A stretch of 64,000 nucleotides of DNA, taken from the NCBI RefSeq assembly GCF_023100945.1, contig NZ_CP064689.1:1656001-1720000 (forward strand). Reading direction: 5' to 3'. A program made the translations under genes and the position numbers. Positions 9,423 through 17,509 of this stretch are shown here, piece by piece. Under the pieces are notes generated by a model, which worked only from the letters and a program-made list of their open reading frames with translations, searched no databases and had not been told where the DNA came from. The stretch's first letter is position 1. Each line of letters begins with the position of its first letter. The stretch comes from Bradyrhizobium sp. 200. Lineage in GTDB: Bacteria > Pseudomonadota > Alphaproteobacteria > Rhizobiales > Xanthobacteraceae.

Positions 9423-10400
9423 TTACTGCTTCTCGATGCCGGCATCCGCGATCAGCTTCTCCCAAAGCACCAACTGCTCTTTCAGGAAGGCGTCGAACTC
9501 TTCCGGCGTGCCTGAGAACGCTTCCATGCCGCGCTCCGCGAGCTGGTTCTTGATATCCGGCCGTTCGATGATCTTGCGAATTTCCGCATTCAGCTTGACG
9601 ACGATTTCCTTGGGCATATTGGCCGGGCCGAGGTAGCCCTGCCACGATGTGATGTCGAAACCTTTCACCGTGGCATCCATGGTGGGCAAATGCGGCAACA
9701 AGGCTGAAGGTTTTTTCGTCGTGACCGCAAGCGCCTTCAGCGCCTTGCCGTTGACGTGCGGCAGGCCGGTCGGGACGTCGATGAACATCATCGAGACGCG
9801 GCCGGCGATCACATCCGTCAGGGCCGGCGGTGAGCTCTTGTAGGGGACGTGAAGCAGATCGATCCCGGCGAGACGGGCGAAGGTTGCGCCCGACACGATC
9901 GCCGAGGAGCTGCCGCTGGCGTAGGAGTATTTCCCCGGCTCCTTCTTGGCGAGCGCGATCAGTTCGGCCACCGAATTCGCTGGAATGTCCGGATGGATCA
10001 CCAGCATGAAGGGCAGGTCGCCGGTCCGTGCAATCGGGGTGAAATCCTTGACAGGATCGTAGCTCATCGTCTTCAGCAGATATGGATTTGCCGAATGCGT
10101 CGTGTTGGTGGTCACGAACAGTGTGTAGCCGTCCGGCGCGGTGCGCGCGACATAGCTCGCCGCAATCGAACCGTTGGCGCCCGCCTTGTTCTCGATCACC
10201 ATGCTGACGCCGAGGGCCGTGCCGAGCTCCTTGCCGATCAGGCGCGTCGTGGTGTCGGTGCCGCTGCCGGCGGCAAACGGCAGCACCAGCGTGATGTTGC
10301 GGTTCGGGTAGGGGGCCTGCGCAGAAGCCGTGGCGATCATCGCCAGCATCAGGGGAGCCGCTGCGGCGACGTGCCGGTACCGTTTCAATAACGCGAACAT
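9423..10400 (-). CDS. Bug/TctC-type tripartite tricarboxylate transporter substrate-binding protein
   Basis: 325 residues with an N-terminal signal peptide ending near SAQAPYPN and the family start motif YPNRNITLVLPFAAGSGTDTTTRL. Length is usual for the family (about 320). Such proteins bind carboxylates or aromatic acids in the periplasm and feed TctAB permeases or sensory systems. No TctA/TctB gene is in the window, the common situation for the many Bug paralogues of soil bacteria. It is followed by a strong hairpin. Confidence 0.9.
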   Translation of the reverse strand: MFALLKRYRHVAAAAPLMLAMIATASAQAPYPNRNITLVLPFAAGSGTDTTTRLIGKELGTALGVSMVIENKAGANGSIAASYVARTAPDGYTLFVTTNTTHSANPYLLKTMSYDPVKDFTPIARTGDLPFMLVIHPDIPANSVAELIALAKKEPGKYSYASGSSSAIVSGATFARLAGIDLLHVPYKSSPPALTDVIAGRVSMMFIDVPTGLPHVNGKALKALAVTTKKPSALLPHLPTMDATVKGFDITSWQGYLGPANMPKEIVVKLNAEIRKIIERPDIKNQLAERGMEAFSGTPEEFDAFLKEQLVLWEKLIADAGIEKQ

Positions 10401-10500
10401 ATAGTTGTTTCCTCAAGCCATTTTTATGATGAATTGGCCGGCAAGCTAGCCTGCCCGGATCGAAAGTGGAAGCCGGTACGACGCCACGCCGCAGGCCCGC

Positions 10501-11439
10501 TTAAGTCTTCTTGGCCGAAGCCCGCCTCGACGCGATCACGACGCCGGCCAGCACCAGTGCATAGCCTACCAGATGGAATAACCGCAATTGCTCGCCGAGC
10601 AGCAGGATCGCCATCGCGGAGCCGAACACCGGCACCAGATGAAAGAACGGCGCGGCGCGGTTCGGCCCGATCAGCGCCAGTCCGCGGTTGAAGAACAGAT
10701 AGGCCAGCGTCGAGGGAAAGATTACGGCATAGCCCAGCGTCGCCATCGAAATAAAGTCAAGCTTCAGCGTGGCGCCGGTCGAGAATTCCCAGATCGAGAA
10801 CGGCACCAGCATCAGCGCGCCGCAGCAGGTGGTGAATGAGATCAGCGACAGCGCGTGCGTCACCGGCCGGCGCGGGATCAGCGCCGAATACAGTCCGAAC
10901 GACACCAGCGAACTCGCAAACATCAGGTCGCCGCGGTTGAAGCTGATGTTGGCAAGCGCGCTAAAATCGCCGCGCAGGATGATGGTCAGGACGCCCGCAA
11001 GCGAGATGGTGATGCCTGCGAGTTGCGCACCCGTCAGGCGGATGCCGAACAGCGCCAGCGACCACAGCGCGACAAACAGCGGCCCCGCCGACTGGATCAG
11101 CAGCGCGTTCAGCGCCTCGGTATATTGCAGGGCCCAGTAGGAGATCGCGTTGTTGTAGGCAAAACCGACCAGCGACAGAAACAGCATCATCGGCAGATGC
11201 GCGCGCAGCACCGGCCAGTCCTGCTTCAAATGCGGCCAGGCAAAGGGCAGCAGGATCAGAAAGGTGCCGATCCAGCGGACGCAGGATAGCGTCAGCGGCG
11301 GCACATGGCCGGCGACATGGCGCGCCAGCACGATGTTGCCGGCCCAGAACAGCGAGGTCAGGCTCAGCAGCAGGTAAGGCTGGTTGGTCAGCCACCGGAC
11401 CGGATGAAAGGCAGGCGGCGCTGGTGTGGGCTTGGTCAT
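10501..11439 (-). CDS. EamA-family (DMT) transporter, first copy
   Basis: 312-residue membrane protein with about ten helices in two EamA repeats (NQPYLLLSLTSLFWAGNIVL in the first half, NRAAPFFHLVPVFGSAMAIL in the second). It is clearly paralogous to the EamA protein at 19674-20600, with matching motifs throughout. I chose the ATG at 11439 (MTKPTPAPP); longer frames run into an intergenic repeat. It stands between two Bug-type genes on the same strand, 100 bp before the downstream one. Members export metabolites or amino acids; substrate unknown. Confidence 0.87.
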   Translation of the reverse strand: MTKPTPAPPAFHPVRWLTNQPYLLLSLTSLFWAGNIVLARHVAGHVPPLTLSCVRWIGTFLILLPFAWPHLKQDWPVLRAHLPMMLFLSLVGFAYNNAISYWALQYTEALNALLIQSAGPLFVALWSLALFGIRLTGAQLAGITISLAGVLTIILRGDFSALANISFNRGDLMFASSLVSFGLYSALIPRRPVTHALSLISFTTCCGALMLVPFSIWEFSTGATLKLDFISMATLGYAVIFPSTLAYLFFNRGLALIGPNRAAPFFHLVPVFGSAMAILLLGEQLRLFHLVGYALVLAGVVIASRRASAKKT

Positions 11440-11570
11440 ATCGCAGGGCGGAATAGGGCCGGATTTTCCGCTACGCGACAAGTCCCGCGCGCGCAATGCT
11501 ACAATGCCTTGCGTGCTGACTTGCGCCTTGCCTTCATGCCGATGCGACCGGCGCTGCGAGCAGTCCCCCG

Positions 11571-11674
11571 CTGTCGTACTCCGCGAAAGCGGGGTATCCA
11601 GTACGCCGCGGCTTCTCGACTGACCGCGAACGCCTCTGGAATACTGGATCACCCGCTTTCGCGGGTGACGACAG
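11571..11674. repeat. intergenic palindromic repeat, CTGTCrTAC family, copy 1
   Basis: Outer ends CTGTCGTAC and GACGACAG; inner inverted segments GTATCCAGTA and AATACTGGAT; an apical CACCCGC-TTTC-GCGGGTG arm. A second copy of the same family is at 25763-25860, where that arm is shortened. Confidence 0.85.
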
Positions 11675-11694
11675 TTGGATAGGTCTGCCCGTCA

Positions 11695-11833
11695 TTGCGA
11701 GCGAAGCGAAGCCCGTAGCCCGGATGGAGCGCAGCGCAATCCGGGACAGTCTTTCCCGGATTGCGCGGAGCCTGTCATCGGGCGCGCGTTCGCGCGACCC
11801 GTTGGCTCCATCCGGGCTACCGATCGCTCGCAA
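11695..11833. repeat. nested intergenic repeat (one element inside another)
   Basis: The outer arms TTGCGAGCGA and TCGCTCGCAA match the arms of the repeat at 58921-58999. Inside them are inverted arms GTAGCCCGGATGGAGC (11715-11730) and GCTCCATCCGGGCTAC (11805-11820). Inside those are a hairpin GCGCAATCCGGG/CCCGGATTGCGC and a module at 11763-11809 that recurs at 17430-17479. This gives three levels of nesting. Confidence 0.8.
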
Positions 11834-11838
11834 GCCCC

Positions 11839-12852
11839 TTAAATCCGCGGAATGCCGGCGTCGTTGATGACCTTTGACCACCTGTCGATTTCGGCTGATA
11901 TCAGCGCCCGCATCTCCTCCGGCGTGCTGCTTCGAGCCTCGCCGCCGGTCGCGGTTTCAAGCGCTGTCTTCGTGGCGGGATCCGCCAGCATCGACTGGAT
12001 CTCCGCGTTCAGCCGCTTCACGATGTCCGGCGGAGTGCCCTTGGGGACCAGCAATCCGGCCCAGGTCCGCACGTCGAATCCCTTGACGCCGGCCTCCTGC
12101 GCGGACGGCACGTTCGGCAGCAGTTTAGTGCGCGCCGGCGAAGTCACCGCAAGGCCGCGGATGGCGCCGCTCTCAATTTGGCCGGCGAGCAGCACGGTTG
12201 TTCCGACGATCACGGGAACGTCTCCGGCGAGCAGGGAGGTGACGGTCAGTGAGTCACCGCGATAGGGGACGTGCACCATCTTCGTGCCGGCGGTGATGTT
12301 CAACAGCTCGCCGGCGAGGTGGTGCGTGCTGCCGAAACCGACCGAGCCGTAGCTCAGGTCATCGGGCTTCGCTTTCGCCATCGCAATCAGGTCCGCCAGC
12401 GTCTTCGCCTTATGGTCGGCGCGAACCGCGATCACCAGCGCGTAATACACCATCGTCGACAGCATATCGAAACTGTCGGTGGGGCTATAGGCGAGCTGCT
12501 TGTAGAGCGCGCCCGAAATCGCGTGCGCGCCCGTGACGAGGCCGATCGTGTAACCATCCGGCGCGGATTTGGCGACGGCGTCCGCCGCGAGATTGCCGCC
12601 GGCGCCCGGTTTTGCTTCCACCAGCACCGGCTGTCCCAGCCGCTTTGAAAGCCGATCCGAGACGATGCGCGCCATGGTGTCGGCGGCGCCGCCCGCCGCA
12701 AAGCCGTGCAGCAGCCGGATCGGCCTGTTCGGATAGGCCTGCGCGGTGGCAAGGGAGGGCGCAAGACATATCAGACTGACGATGGCTGCCATGCCACGCA
12801 GAGCACGCCACCGTCCACGCAGTGCATCCAACGATCGAGCCATTTGTTTCAT
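11839..12852 (-). CDS. Bug/TctC-type substrate-binding protein
   Basis: 337 residues. A signal peptide (hydrophobic ILCLAPSLATAQA-like stretch near residues 22-38) precedes the family motif YPNRPIRLLHGFAAGGAADTMARIV. A start three codons downstream (12843) fits the AGGGAT site a little better. It is the last gene of the leftward set that begins with the quinone-oxidoreductase-like gene, so it probably supplies the aromatic or carboxylic substrate handled by those enzymes. No cognate permease is nearby. Confidence 0.88.
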   Translation of the reverse strand: MKQMARSLDALRGRWRALRGMAAIVSLICLAPSLATAQAYPNRPIRLLHGFAAGGAADTMARIVSDRLSKRLGQPVLVEAKPGAGGNLAADAVAKSAPDGYTIGLVTGAHAISGALYKQLAYSPTDSFDMLSTMVYYALVIAVRADHKAKTLADLIAMAKAKPDDLSYGSVGFGSTHHLAGELLNITAGTKMVHVPYRGDSLTVTSLLAGDVPVIVGTTVLLAGQIESGAIRGLAVTSPARTKLLPNVPSAQEAGVKGFDVRTWAGLLVPKGTPPDIVKRLNAEIQSMLADPATKTALETATGGEARSSTPEEMRALISAEIDRWSKVINDAGIPRI

Positions 12853-12909
12853 CCCTGGTGTTTTGTTGTTTTGACGTCAGCCGTTCGGCTGTTCGTGGGC
12901 GATGCGCAG

Positions 12910-13818
12910 CTACTTTGCGCCGCGCATTGCCGGAGAAAACTCGTGGGCCTCCTTGGCCGGGCCGACGCCCCAGACGTCGCGCGGCAATCCCACCCACGTC
13001 TTCGGCCGCTGCGGACGATCGTGATGCCAGGGACGCGGCTCGAAATAGCCGAGCTCCTCGTCGAGCATCAGGTCCATGCTGTAATAGAGCTCGATCAGGT
13101 AGCGATCGGGATTGTGGTGGTAGACCGCTACGTTGTGACCGGGACCGTGCCGTACCGGCCCCCAGAGGATCTGGAATCCCTTGCGTCCCAGGAGGTCGCA
13201 GGCCTGATGCATGTGCGAGGCGTCGCGCAGTTCGAACGCGAGATGATGCAGGCGGCCGTCGGTGCCGCGTGCAAAATTCATCGCGTGATGTTCGGGGCCG
13301 CATCGCATGAAGACGAAATTTTCTTCGATCCGGTCCGATACGCGGAAGCCGAGAACGTCGCCGTAGAATTTGGCGACCCGCTCCGGATCGGGCGTGTAGA
13401 GCGCGACGTGGCCGAGCTTGGCGACGGCCAGACCGCGGATCGGTTCGATGGGCTTGCAGAACTCCCATCTGGAGAATAGCTCGATCTGAAGCCCGTCCGG
13501 ATCGTTGAAGACCAGTGCCTTCGCAATTCCAGGCGCCGTGTCGCTCCTGATTTCCGACTTGATGTCGAGGCTTGCCAGCGGCTTCTGCAGGTCAGCCAGA
13601 TCGAGGTGGGGTGCAACCTCATACGCGATGGTGGTCAAATGAGAGGCAGCGCCTTGTTCCAGGATCAGCGTGAGCTCATCGGACTCGGTGCCGAGAAAAA
13701 TGCGGCGGTCGTCCCGTCCGATCACGGCGAGCCCGATGACGGATTGATAGTAGTCGAGTTGCGCTTCGACGTCAGAGCTTGTGAAGGTGACGTGTCGTAG
13801 CCGCTTGACCTTGATCAT
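12910..13818 (-). CDS. VOC-family extradiol ring-cleavage dioxygenase-like protein
   Basis: 302 residues with two vicinal-oxygen-chelate halves (about 5-118 and 132-250), the arrangement of type I extradiol dioxygenases. Candidate Fe(II) ligands in the second half are H137 (KLGHVALYT), H191/H192 (RLHHLAFEL) and E243 (RYLIELYYS). The family cleaves catechol-like rings; the exact substrate is not readable. The start at 13818 follows GAGG with 7-bp spacing. It lies 52 bp after the quinone-oxidoreductase-like gene and 57 bp before the Bug gene, all leftward. Confidence 0.85.
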   Translation of the reverse strand: MIKVKRLRHVTFTSSDVEAQLDYYQSVIGLAVIGRDDRRIFLGTESDELTLILEQGAASHLTTIAYEVAPHLDLADLQKPLASLDIKSEIRSDTAPGIAKALVFNDPDGLQIELFSRWEFCKPIEPIRGLAVAKLGHVALYTPDPERVAKFYGDVLGFRVSDRIEENFVFMRCGPEHHAMNFARGTDGRLHHLAFELRDASHMHQACDLLGRKGFQILWGPVRHGPGHNVAVYHHNPDRYLIELYYSMDLMLDEELGYFEPRPWHHDRPQRPKTWVGLPRDVWGVGPAKEAHEFSPAMRGAK

Positions 13819-13870
13819 CTCGTGACCTCTTGAATTCAGGCAACCATTTGGACTGTGCGGGGCGCCCCGC

Positions 13871-14866
13871 TCACTCCGGAGTCATCACGATCTTCCCGAA
13901 CGCCGCGGCGGAATCGAGGAGTTCATGCGCGGCGCGAACTTCTGCGAGCTTGAAGCGCTTGAAGATCGCCGGCCGGATGGCGCCGTCGGCGAGGTAGCCG
14001 ATCATCTTCCGCATGATCTCGCGCCGGCCTTCGCGGTCCTGATCATAGATGTGAAAGGAAAAGCAGCGGATCGCCGGGCAGATATCGAGATATTTCCGCA
14101 TCTCGCCCATCAGGTTTTCGGTCGGCAGGCCGGCGAACGCATTGTAGGAGACGATGGTGCCCCATTTGTCGAGCGCGCCGAGATAGGAATAGAATTCCGG
14201 GCCGCAGACATGGTCGAGCACGAGGCTGACGCCGCGTCCGCCTGTCAGCGCACGCGTGCGCACGACGACGTCCTCGTCGCGATAAAAGATCACCTCGTCG
14301 GCCCCCATCTTTCGCGCGAAGGCAGCCTTCTCCTGCGTGCTGACGGTTCCGATCACCTTCATCCCGGCGAGTTTTGCAAGTTGCACCAGCGACGTCCCGA
14401 CTCCGCCAGCCGTGCCAATGACAAGAACCGAGTGGGGTGGGGTACTGGAGCCGCAATTGTTCAATAGCGCCCAGGCGACCTGATAATTGGGCAGGCAAAC
14501 GGCGTCCTCGAACGCGACATTCTCGGGCAGGACGTGCACGGCATCTGCCGGCGCTGCGACATATTCGGCGTAGCAGCCTCCGCGCTGGGCAAGATCGCGT
14601 GCGCTCAACAGCACCCTCTGGCCGACAGAAAGCCCGCTCACCTCTGGGCCGACGGCTTCAAGGATGCCGGCCACATCGTTTCCGGGGTTGGCCGGCAGTG
14701 GCGGCATCCATTTGTAGACGCCGCTGCGGATCAGCTTGTCGGGCTGGCCGACGCCGAAAGCCTGAGCCCGGATCAAAACGTCCCGCTCGCCCGGCGCCGG
14801 CATCGGCACGTCGGTATAGTCGAGCGCCTCAGGGCCTCCAGGGCGATGCACCAGTACAGCCTTCAT
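13871..14866 (-). CDS. zinc-independent quinone oxidoreductase-like MDR protein
   Basis: 331 residues of the medium-chain dehydrogenase/reductase superfamily. The N-terminal GroES-like part has PANPGNDVAGILEAVG; the Rossmann part has VIGTAGGVGTSLVQLAKLAG. Catalytic zinc cysteines are absent, so an NAD(P)H quinone or enoyl reductase activity is likely. I chose the ATG at 14866 (MKAVLVHRPGG). Seventeen bases upstream a second ATG opens a six-codon frame whose TGA overlaps this start (see findings). It leads the leftward operon, divergent from the GntR gene. Confidence 0.85.
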   Translation of the reverse strand: MKAVLVHRPGGPEALDYTDVPMPAPGERDVLIRAQAFGVGQPDKLIRSGVYKWMPPLPANPGNDVAGILEAVGPEVSGLSVGQRVLLSARDLAQRGGCYAEYVAAPADAVHVLPENVAFEDAVCLPNYQVAWALLNNCGSSTPPHSVLVIGTAGGVGTSLVQLAKLAGMKVIGTVSTQEKAAFARKMGADEVIFYRDEDVVVRTRALTGGRGVSLVLDHVCGPEFYSYLGALDKWGTIVSYNAFAGLPTENLMGEMRKYLDICPAIRCFSFHIYDQDREGRREIMRKMIGYLADGAIRPAIFKRFKLAEVRAAHELLDSAAAFGKIVMTPE

Positions 14867-14898
14867 CCGAATAGCGCCTTCATCCGAGCGGCTCTCCC

Positions 14899-14938
14899 AT
14901 TTTCGCCTATTTTCGAAAATATCTCTCATTGCGAAAAT
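14899..14938. promoter_or_regulatory. candidate operator cluster (TTTTCG half-sites) between MDR and GntR genes
   Basis: A perfect 14-bp palindrome TATTTTCGAAAATA (14908-14921) is flanked by ATTTTCGC at 14899-14906 and GCGAAAAT at 14931-14938, which are themselves inverted. It sits in the 130-bp divergent gap. The same core occurs before the FAH-family gene. Likely target of the adjacent GntR regulator (inference). Confidence 0.65.
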
Positions 14939-14996
14939 TATTGCAACGGGATTCTTTTGGGCTAGGATCGCGGCCTTCGGGGTCACGAGAGAATCA

Positions 14997-15698
14997 ATGA
15001 CAACGACTGCCCTCAAGGCGCGCAAGGAATTCGGCAAGACGCTCGCCTCCGACATCGCGCACCGGCTGCGAAACGAGATCGTCACCTGCCAGCTCAAGCC
15101 GAACGAATCGCTGAAGTTCGATGCGTTGCGCCTGTCGTTCGGCGCCAGCTTCACGACGCTGCGCGAAGCCCTGACGTTGCTGGTGGCGGAAGGGCTTGTC
15201 GTCGCCGAGGAGCAGCGGGGCTACAAGGTCGCGCCGGTGACGCTCGAAGACCTGCACGACCTGACCCACGCCCGCATCCTGATCGAGGTCAATCTGATCA
15301 GGCGGTCCATCGAGCGCGGCGACGATGACTGGGAAATAAGGGTTATTTCGTGCCTGCACCGGCTCGCCAAGATCGAGGAGCGGGCGCCGGAAGACTATGC
15401 CGGCAACGCCGAATGGAAGTCGGCGCATCGCCAGTTCCATGAAGCGCTGGTATCGGCGTCCGGTTCGCCGACACTGCTTGCCGTGCGCAATTCGTTGTTC
15501 GATCGCGCGGAGCGCTACCGGAATTTGTCGGCATTGTACCGGCCGCGGCCTCGCGACAAGGCCGGCGAACACCGTGCGCTGATGCAGGCCGCGATTGGCC
15601 GGAATGCCGAGCAGGCGTGCGCCCTGATCGCCAGCCATATCCAGACCACGTCCGACAACGTCGCAAAATACGCCTCCGGCGTGATCAGCGCCGGCTGA
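14997..15698 (+). CDS. GntR-family transcriptional regulator (FCD subfamily)
   Basis: 233 residues. The N-terminal winged helix-turn-helix (about 15-80) includes LRNEIVTCQLKPNESLKFDALRLSFG... and TTLREALTLLVAEGLV; the C-terminal FCD ligand domain (about 95-220) has conserved polar positions in HRQFHEALVSASGS and EHRALMQAAIGRNAEQA. FCD regulators usually respond to carboxylic acids. It is divergent from the MDR-dioxygenase-Bug operon and upstream of the FAH gene; the shared palindrome in both promoter regions suggests that it controls both. It may be autoregulated, since its own promoter shares the gap. Confidence 0.9.
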   Translation: MTTTALKARKEFGKTLASDIAHRLRNEIVTCQLKPNESLKFDALRLSFGASFTTLREALTLLVAEGLVVAEEQRGYKVAPVTLEDLHDLTHARILIEVNLIRRSIERGDDDWEIRVISCLHRLAKIEERAPEDYAGNAEWKSAHRQFHEALVSASGSPTLLAVRNSLFDRAERYRNLSALYRPRPRDKAGEHRALMQAAIGRNAEQACALIASHIQTTSDNVAKYASGVISAG

Positions 15699-15785
15699 TT
15701 GCCAGCGGGCGGCTGGCGGCGGCCTTCCCCGCTAAAAGAACTCGACGGATGCCGTCCAGCATGAATTTTTGTTGCGTTCGGCCAG

Positions 15786-15797
15786 ATTTTCGAAAAT
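15786..15797. promoter_or_regulatory. candidate operator before the FAH-family gene
   Basis: ATTTTCGAAAAT, a perfect 12-bp palindrome, 54 bp before the FAH start. It is identical in its core to the palindrome in the MDR/GntR gap, about 870 bp away. Confidence 0.6.
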
Positions 15798-15851
15798 AGT
15801 GGGTTTAAGCGAAATCTATCGGCCCCAACCAACGAGAAGGATACAGGTCGC

Positions 15852-16718
15852 ATGCGGCTGCTTTCATTTCTGAACAACGGCAGGGAGACCTGGGGAGCGA
15901 TCGTCGGCGATGGCGTGGTCGATCTCGGCAGCAAGCTGTCCCGCGCCACGCTGCAGGACTTCATCGCAAGCTCCGATTTCGAAAAGCGGGACAGCATCGT
16001 GGCCGGCTTCAAGCCGGACCTGAAACTGGCCGATATCAACTATCTTCCGGTCATTCCCCGTCCTGAGAAGATCGTTTGCGCCGTGCGCAACTATCTCGAC
16101 CATCACCAGGAAGCCGTCGCCTTCGGCATGCAGCGGGAGATCACGGCGTTTCCGCCGATCTTCCTGCGGGTCTGGCGCTCGCAAGTCGGCCACAACGCGC
16201 CGGTCATCCGGCCCAAGGTATCGAACCATCTGGATTGGGAGGGCGAACTTGCCGTGATCATCGGCAAGCCCGGCCGCCATATTTCCGAGGCCGATGCCAT
16301 GCAGCACGTCGCCGGTTACTCAATCTACAACGACGTCAGCGTGCGCGACTATCAAAGGCACGCCCAGCAGATCGCGGCCGGCAAGAATTTCGTCGGCACG
16401 GGACCGTTCGGGCCCTGGATGGTGACGACGGATGAGTTGCCGGATCCGACGAAACTGAAGCTCGAGACCCGCGTCAACGGCAACGTCGTTCAGAAATCGG
16501 ACACATCGTTTTTGATCTTTTCGATTCCGCGGCTGATCAACTACGCCTCCGAGATCTTCGACCTGATGCCGGGCGATGTCATCGCCACCGGCACGCCGGC
16601 CGGCGTCGGCTTCACGCGCAAGCCGCCGATGTTCCTGGTGCCGGGCGATGTCGTCGAAGTCGAGGTGGAGAAGATCGGCGTGCTGCGTAACCCCGTGGTC
16701 GACGAGGCCGCGCAGTGA
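15852..16718 (+). CDS. fumarylacetoacetate hydrolase (FAH) family protein
   Basis: 288 residues with the C-terminal FAH fold. Metal-site acidic residues appear in HLDWEGELAVIIGK (two Glu) and YSIYNDVSVRDYQ (Asp), with the conserved GKNFVGTGPFGPWMVT and GDVIATGTPAGVG loops. Members hydrolyse or decarboxylate beta-diketo acids and related products of aromatic ring cleavage, which suits the ring-cleavage-type gene nearby. The ATG lies after AGAAGGA with rather long spacing. The next gene overlaps its stop by 4 bp. Confidence 0.9.
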   Translation: MRLLSFLNNGRETWGAIVGDGVVDLGSKLSRATLQDFIASSDFEKRDSIVAGFKPDLKLADINYLPVIPRPEKIVCAVRNYLDHHQEAVAFGMQREITAFPPIFLRVWRSQVGHNAPVIRPKVSNHLDWEGELAVIIGKPGRHISEADAMQHVAGYSIYNDVSVRDYQRHAQQIAAGKNFVGTGPFGPWMVTTDELPDPTKLKLETRVNGNVVQKSDTSFLIFSIPRLINYASEIFDLMPGDVIATGTPAGVGFTRKPPMFLVPGDVVEVEVEKIGVLRNPVVDEAAQ

Positions 16719-17296
16719 CGGCCTACGATATAAGAAAGACGCAAGTCTCGATCGAGCAAATCTGGCACGAACGCGGGCCGCGCCGGGCGCAGCCGCTATT
16801 GATCGGCACCGCGCTTGCCGTCATCAACAACCCCTATGCCGGGCGCTTCGAGCCGGACTTGATGCCGTTTCAGGCTGATTTGCGCGATCTCGGCCGGAAA
16901 CTGGCGAGAACGCTATGCGAGCGGCTGGGCGGCAAGGACGCCATCGAAGCCTATGGCAAGGGCGCAATCGTCGGCGATGACGGCGAACTCGAGCACGGCG
17001 CGGTCTGGCACGAGGCCGGTGGTGCTGCGATCCGCGAAGTGATCGCGCAGGCCAAGGCGATCGTGCCTGCGGCCAAGACCGTCGGCGCGCTTGGAACGCG
17101 GCTGATGGTGCCCCTCGGCCACATCGAGGCTGCCTACGTCCGCAGCCATTTCGGCACCGCCGAGATGACGATCTGGGACGCGCCGCGGCGCGACGAGATC
17201 GTGTTCGGATTGGTGATGGCGACCGGCGGCCGAACGCACGCGCGCATCGGCGGGCTATCAGTGGATGCGATTTCAGTGCACGACGGTCAGCGCTGA
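16715..17296 (+). CDS. amino acid synthesis family protein (DUF1185-like)
   Basis: 193 residues starting at a GTG that overlaps the FAH stop (GTGA), showing translational coupling. The sequence (LLIGTALAVINNPYAGRFEPDL, GKGAIVGDDGELEHGAVWHE, DEIVFGLVMATGGRTHARIGG) fits the family called amino acid synthesis (PF06684), whose biochemical role is not settled. It is commonly seen beside catabolic dehydrogenases and transport genes. Here it is probably co-regulated with the FAH gene through the operator at 15786. Confidence 0.8.
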   Translation: MTAYDIRKTQVSIEQIWHERGPRRAQPLLIGTALAVINNPYAGRFEPDLMPFQADLRDLGRKLARTLCERLGGKDAIEAYGKGAIVGDDGELEHGAVWHEAGGAAIREVIAQAKAIVPAAKTVGALGTRLMVPLGHIEAAYVRSHFGTAEMTIWDAPRRDEIVFGLVMATGGRTHARIGGLSVDAISVHDGQR

Positions 17297-17330
17297 GGTT
17301 CTCGTTTCACTGCGTCATAGCTGCTCAAAC

Positions 17331-17492
17331 CCTCATTCTGAGGAGCCCGCAGAGCGGGCGTCTCGAAGGATGTGGGCCACAGGCGGGGCCTCATGGTTCT
17401 CCCGGCGATGCGAAGCATCGTCCGGAGACGCGCGGAGCCTGTCATCGGGCCGCGCTACGCGCGGACCCGTTGGCGCTCCTCACCATGAGGGG
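17331..17492. repeat. composite intergenic repeat carrying a shared inner module
   Basis: Outer arms CCTCATTCTGAGGAGC and GCTCCTCACCATGAGG. Inside are GATGC-GAA-GCATC, as in the repeat at 4101, and a module at 17430-17479 (GCGCGGAGCCTGTCATCGGG through GACCCGTTGG) that also occurs at 11763-11809 inside a different outer repeat. Confidence 0.8.
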
Positions 17493-17509
17493 CTTATGAT
17501 GCAGCAAGA

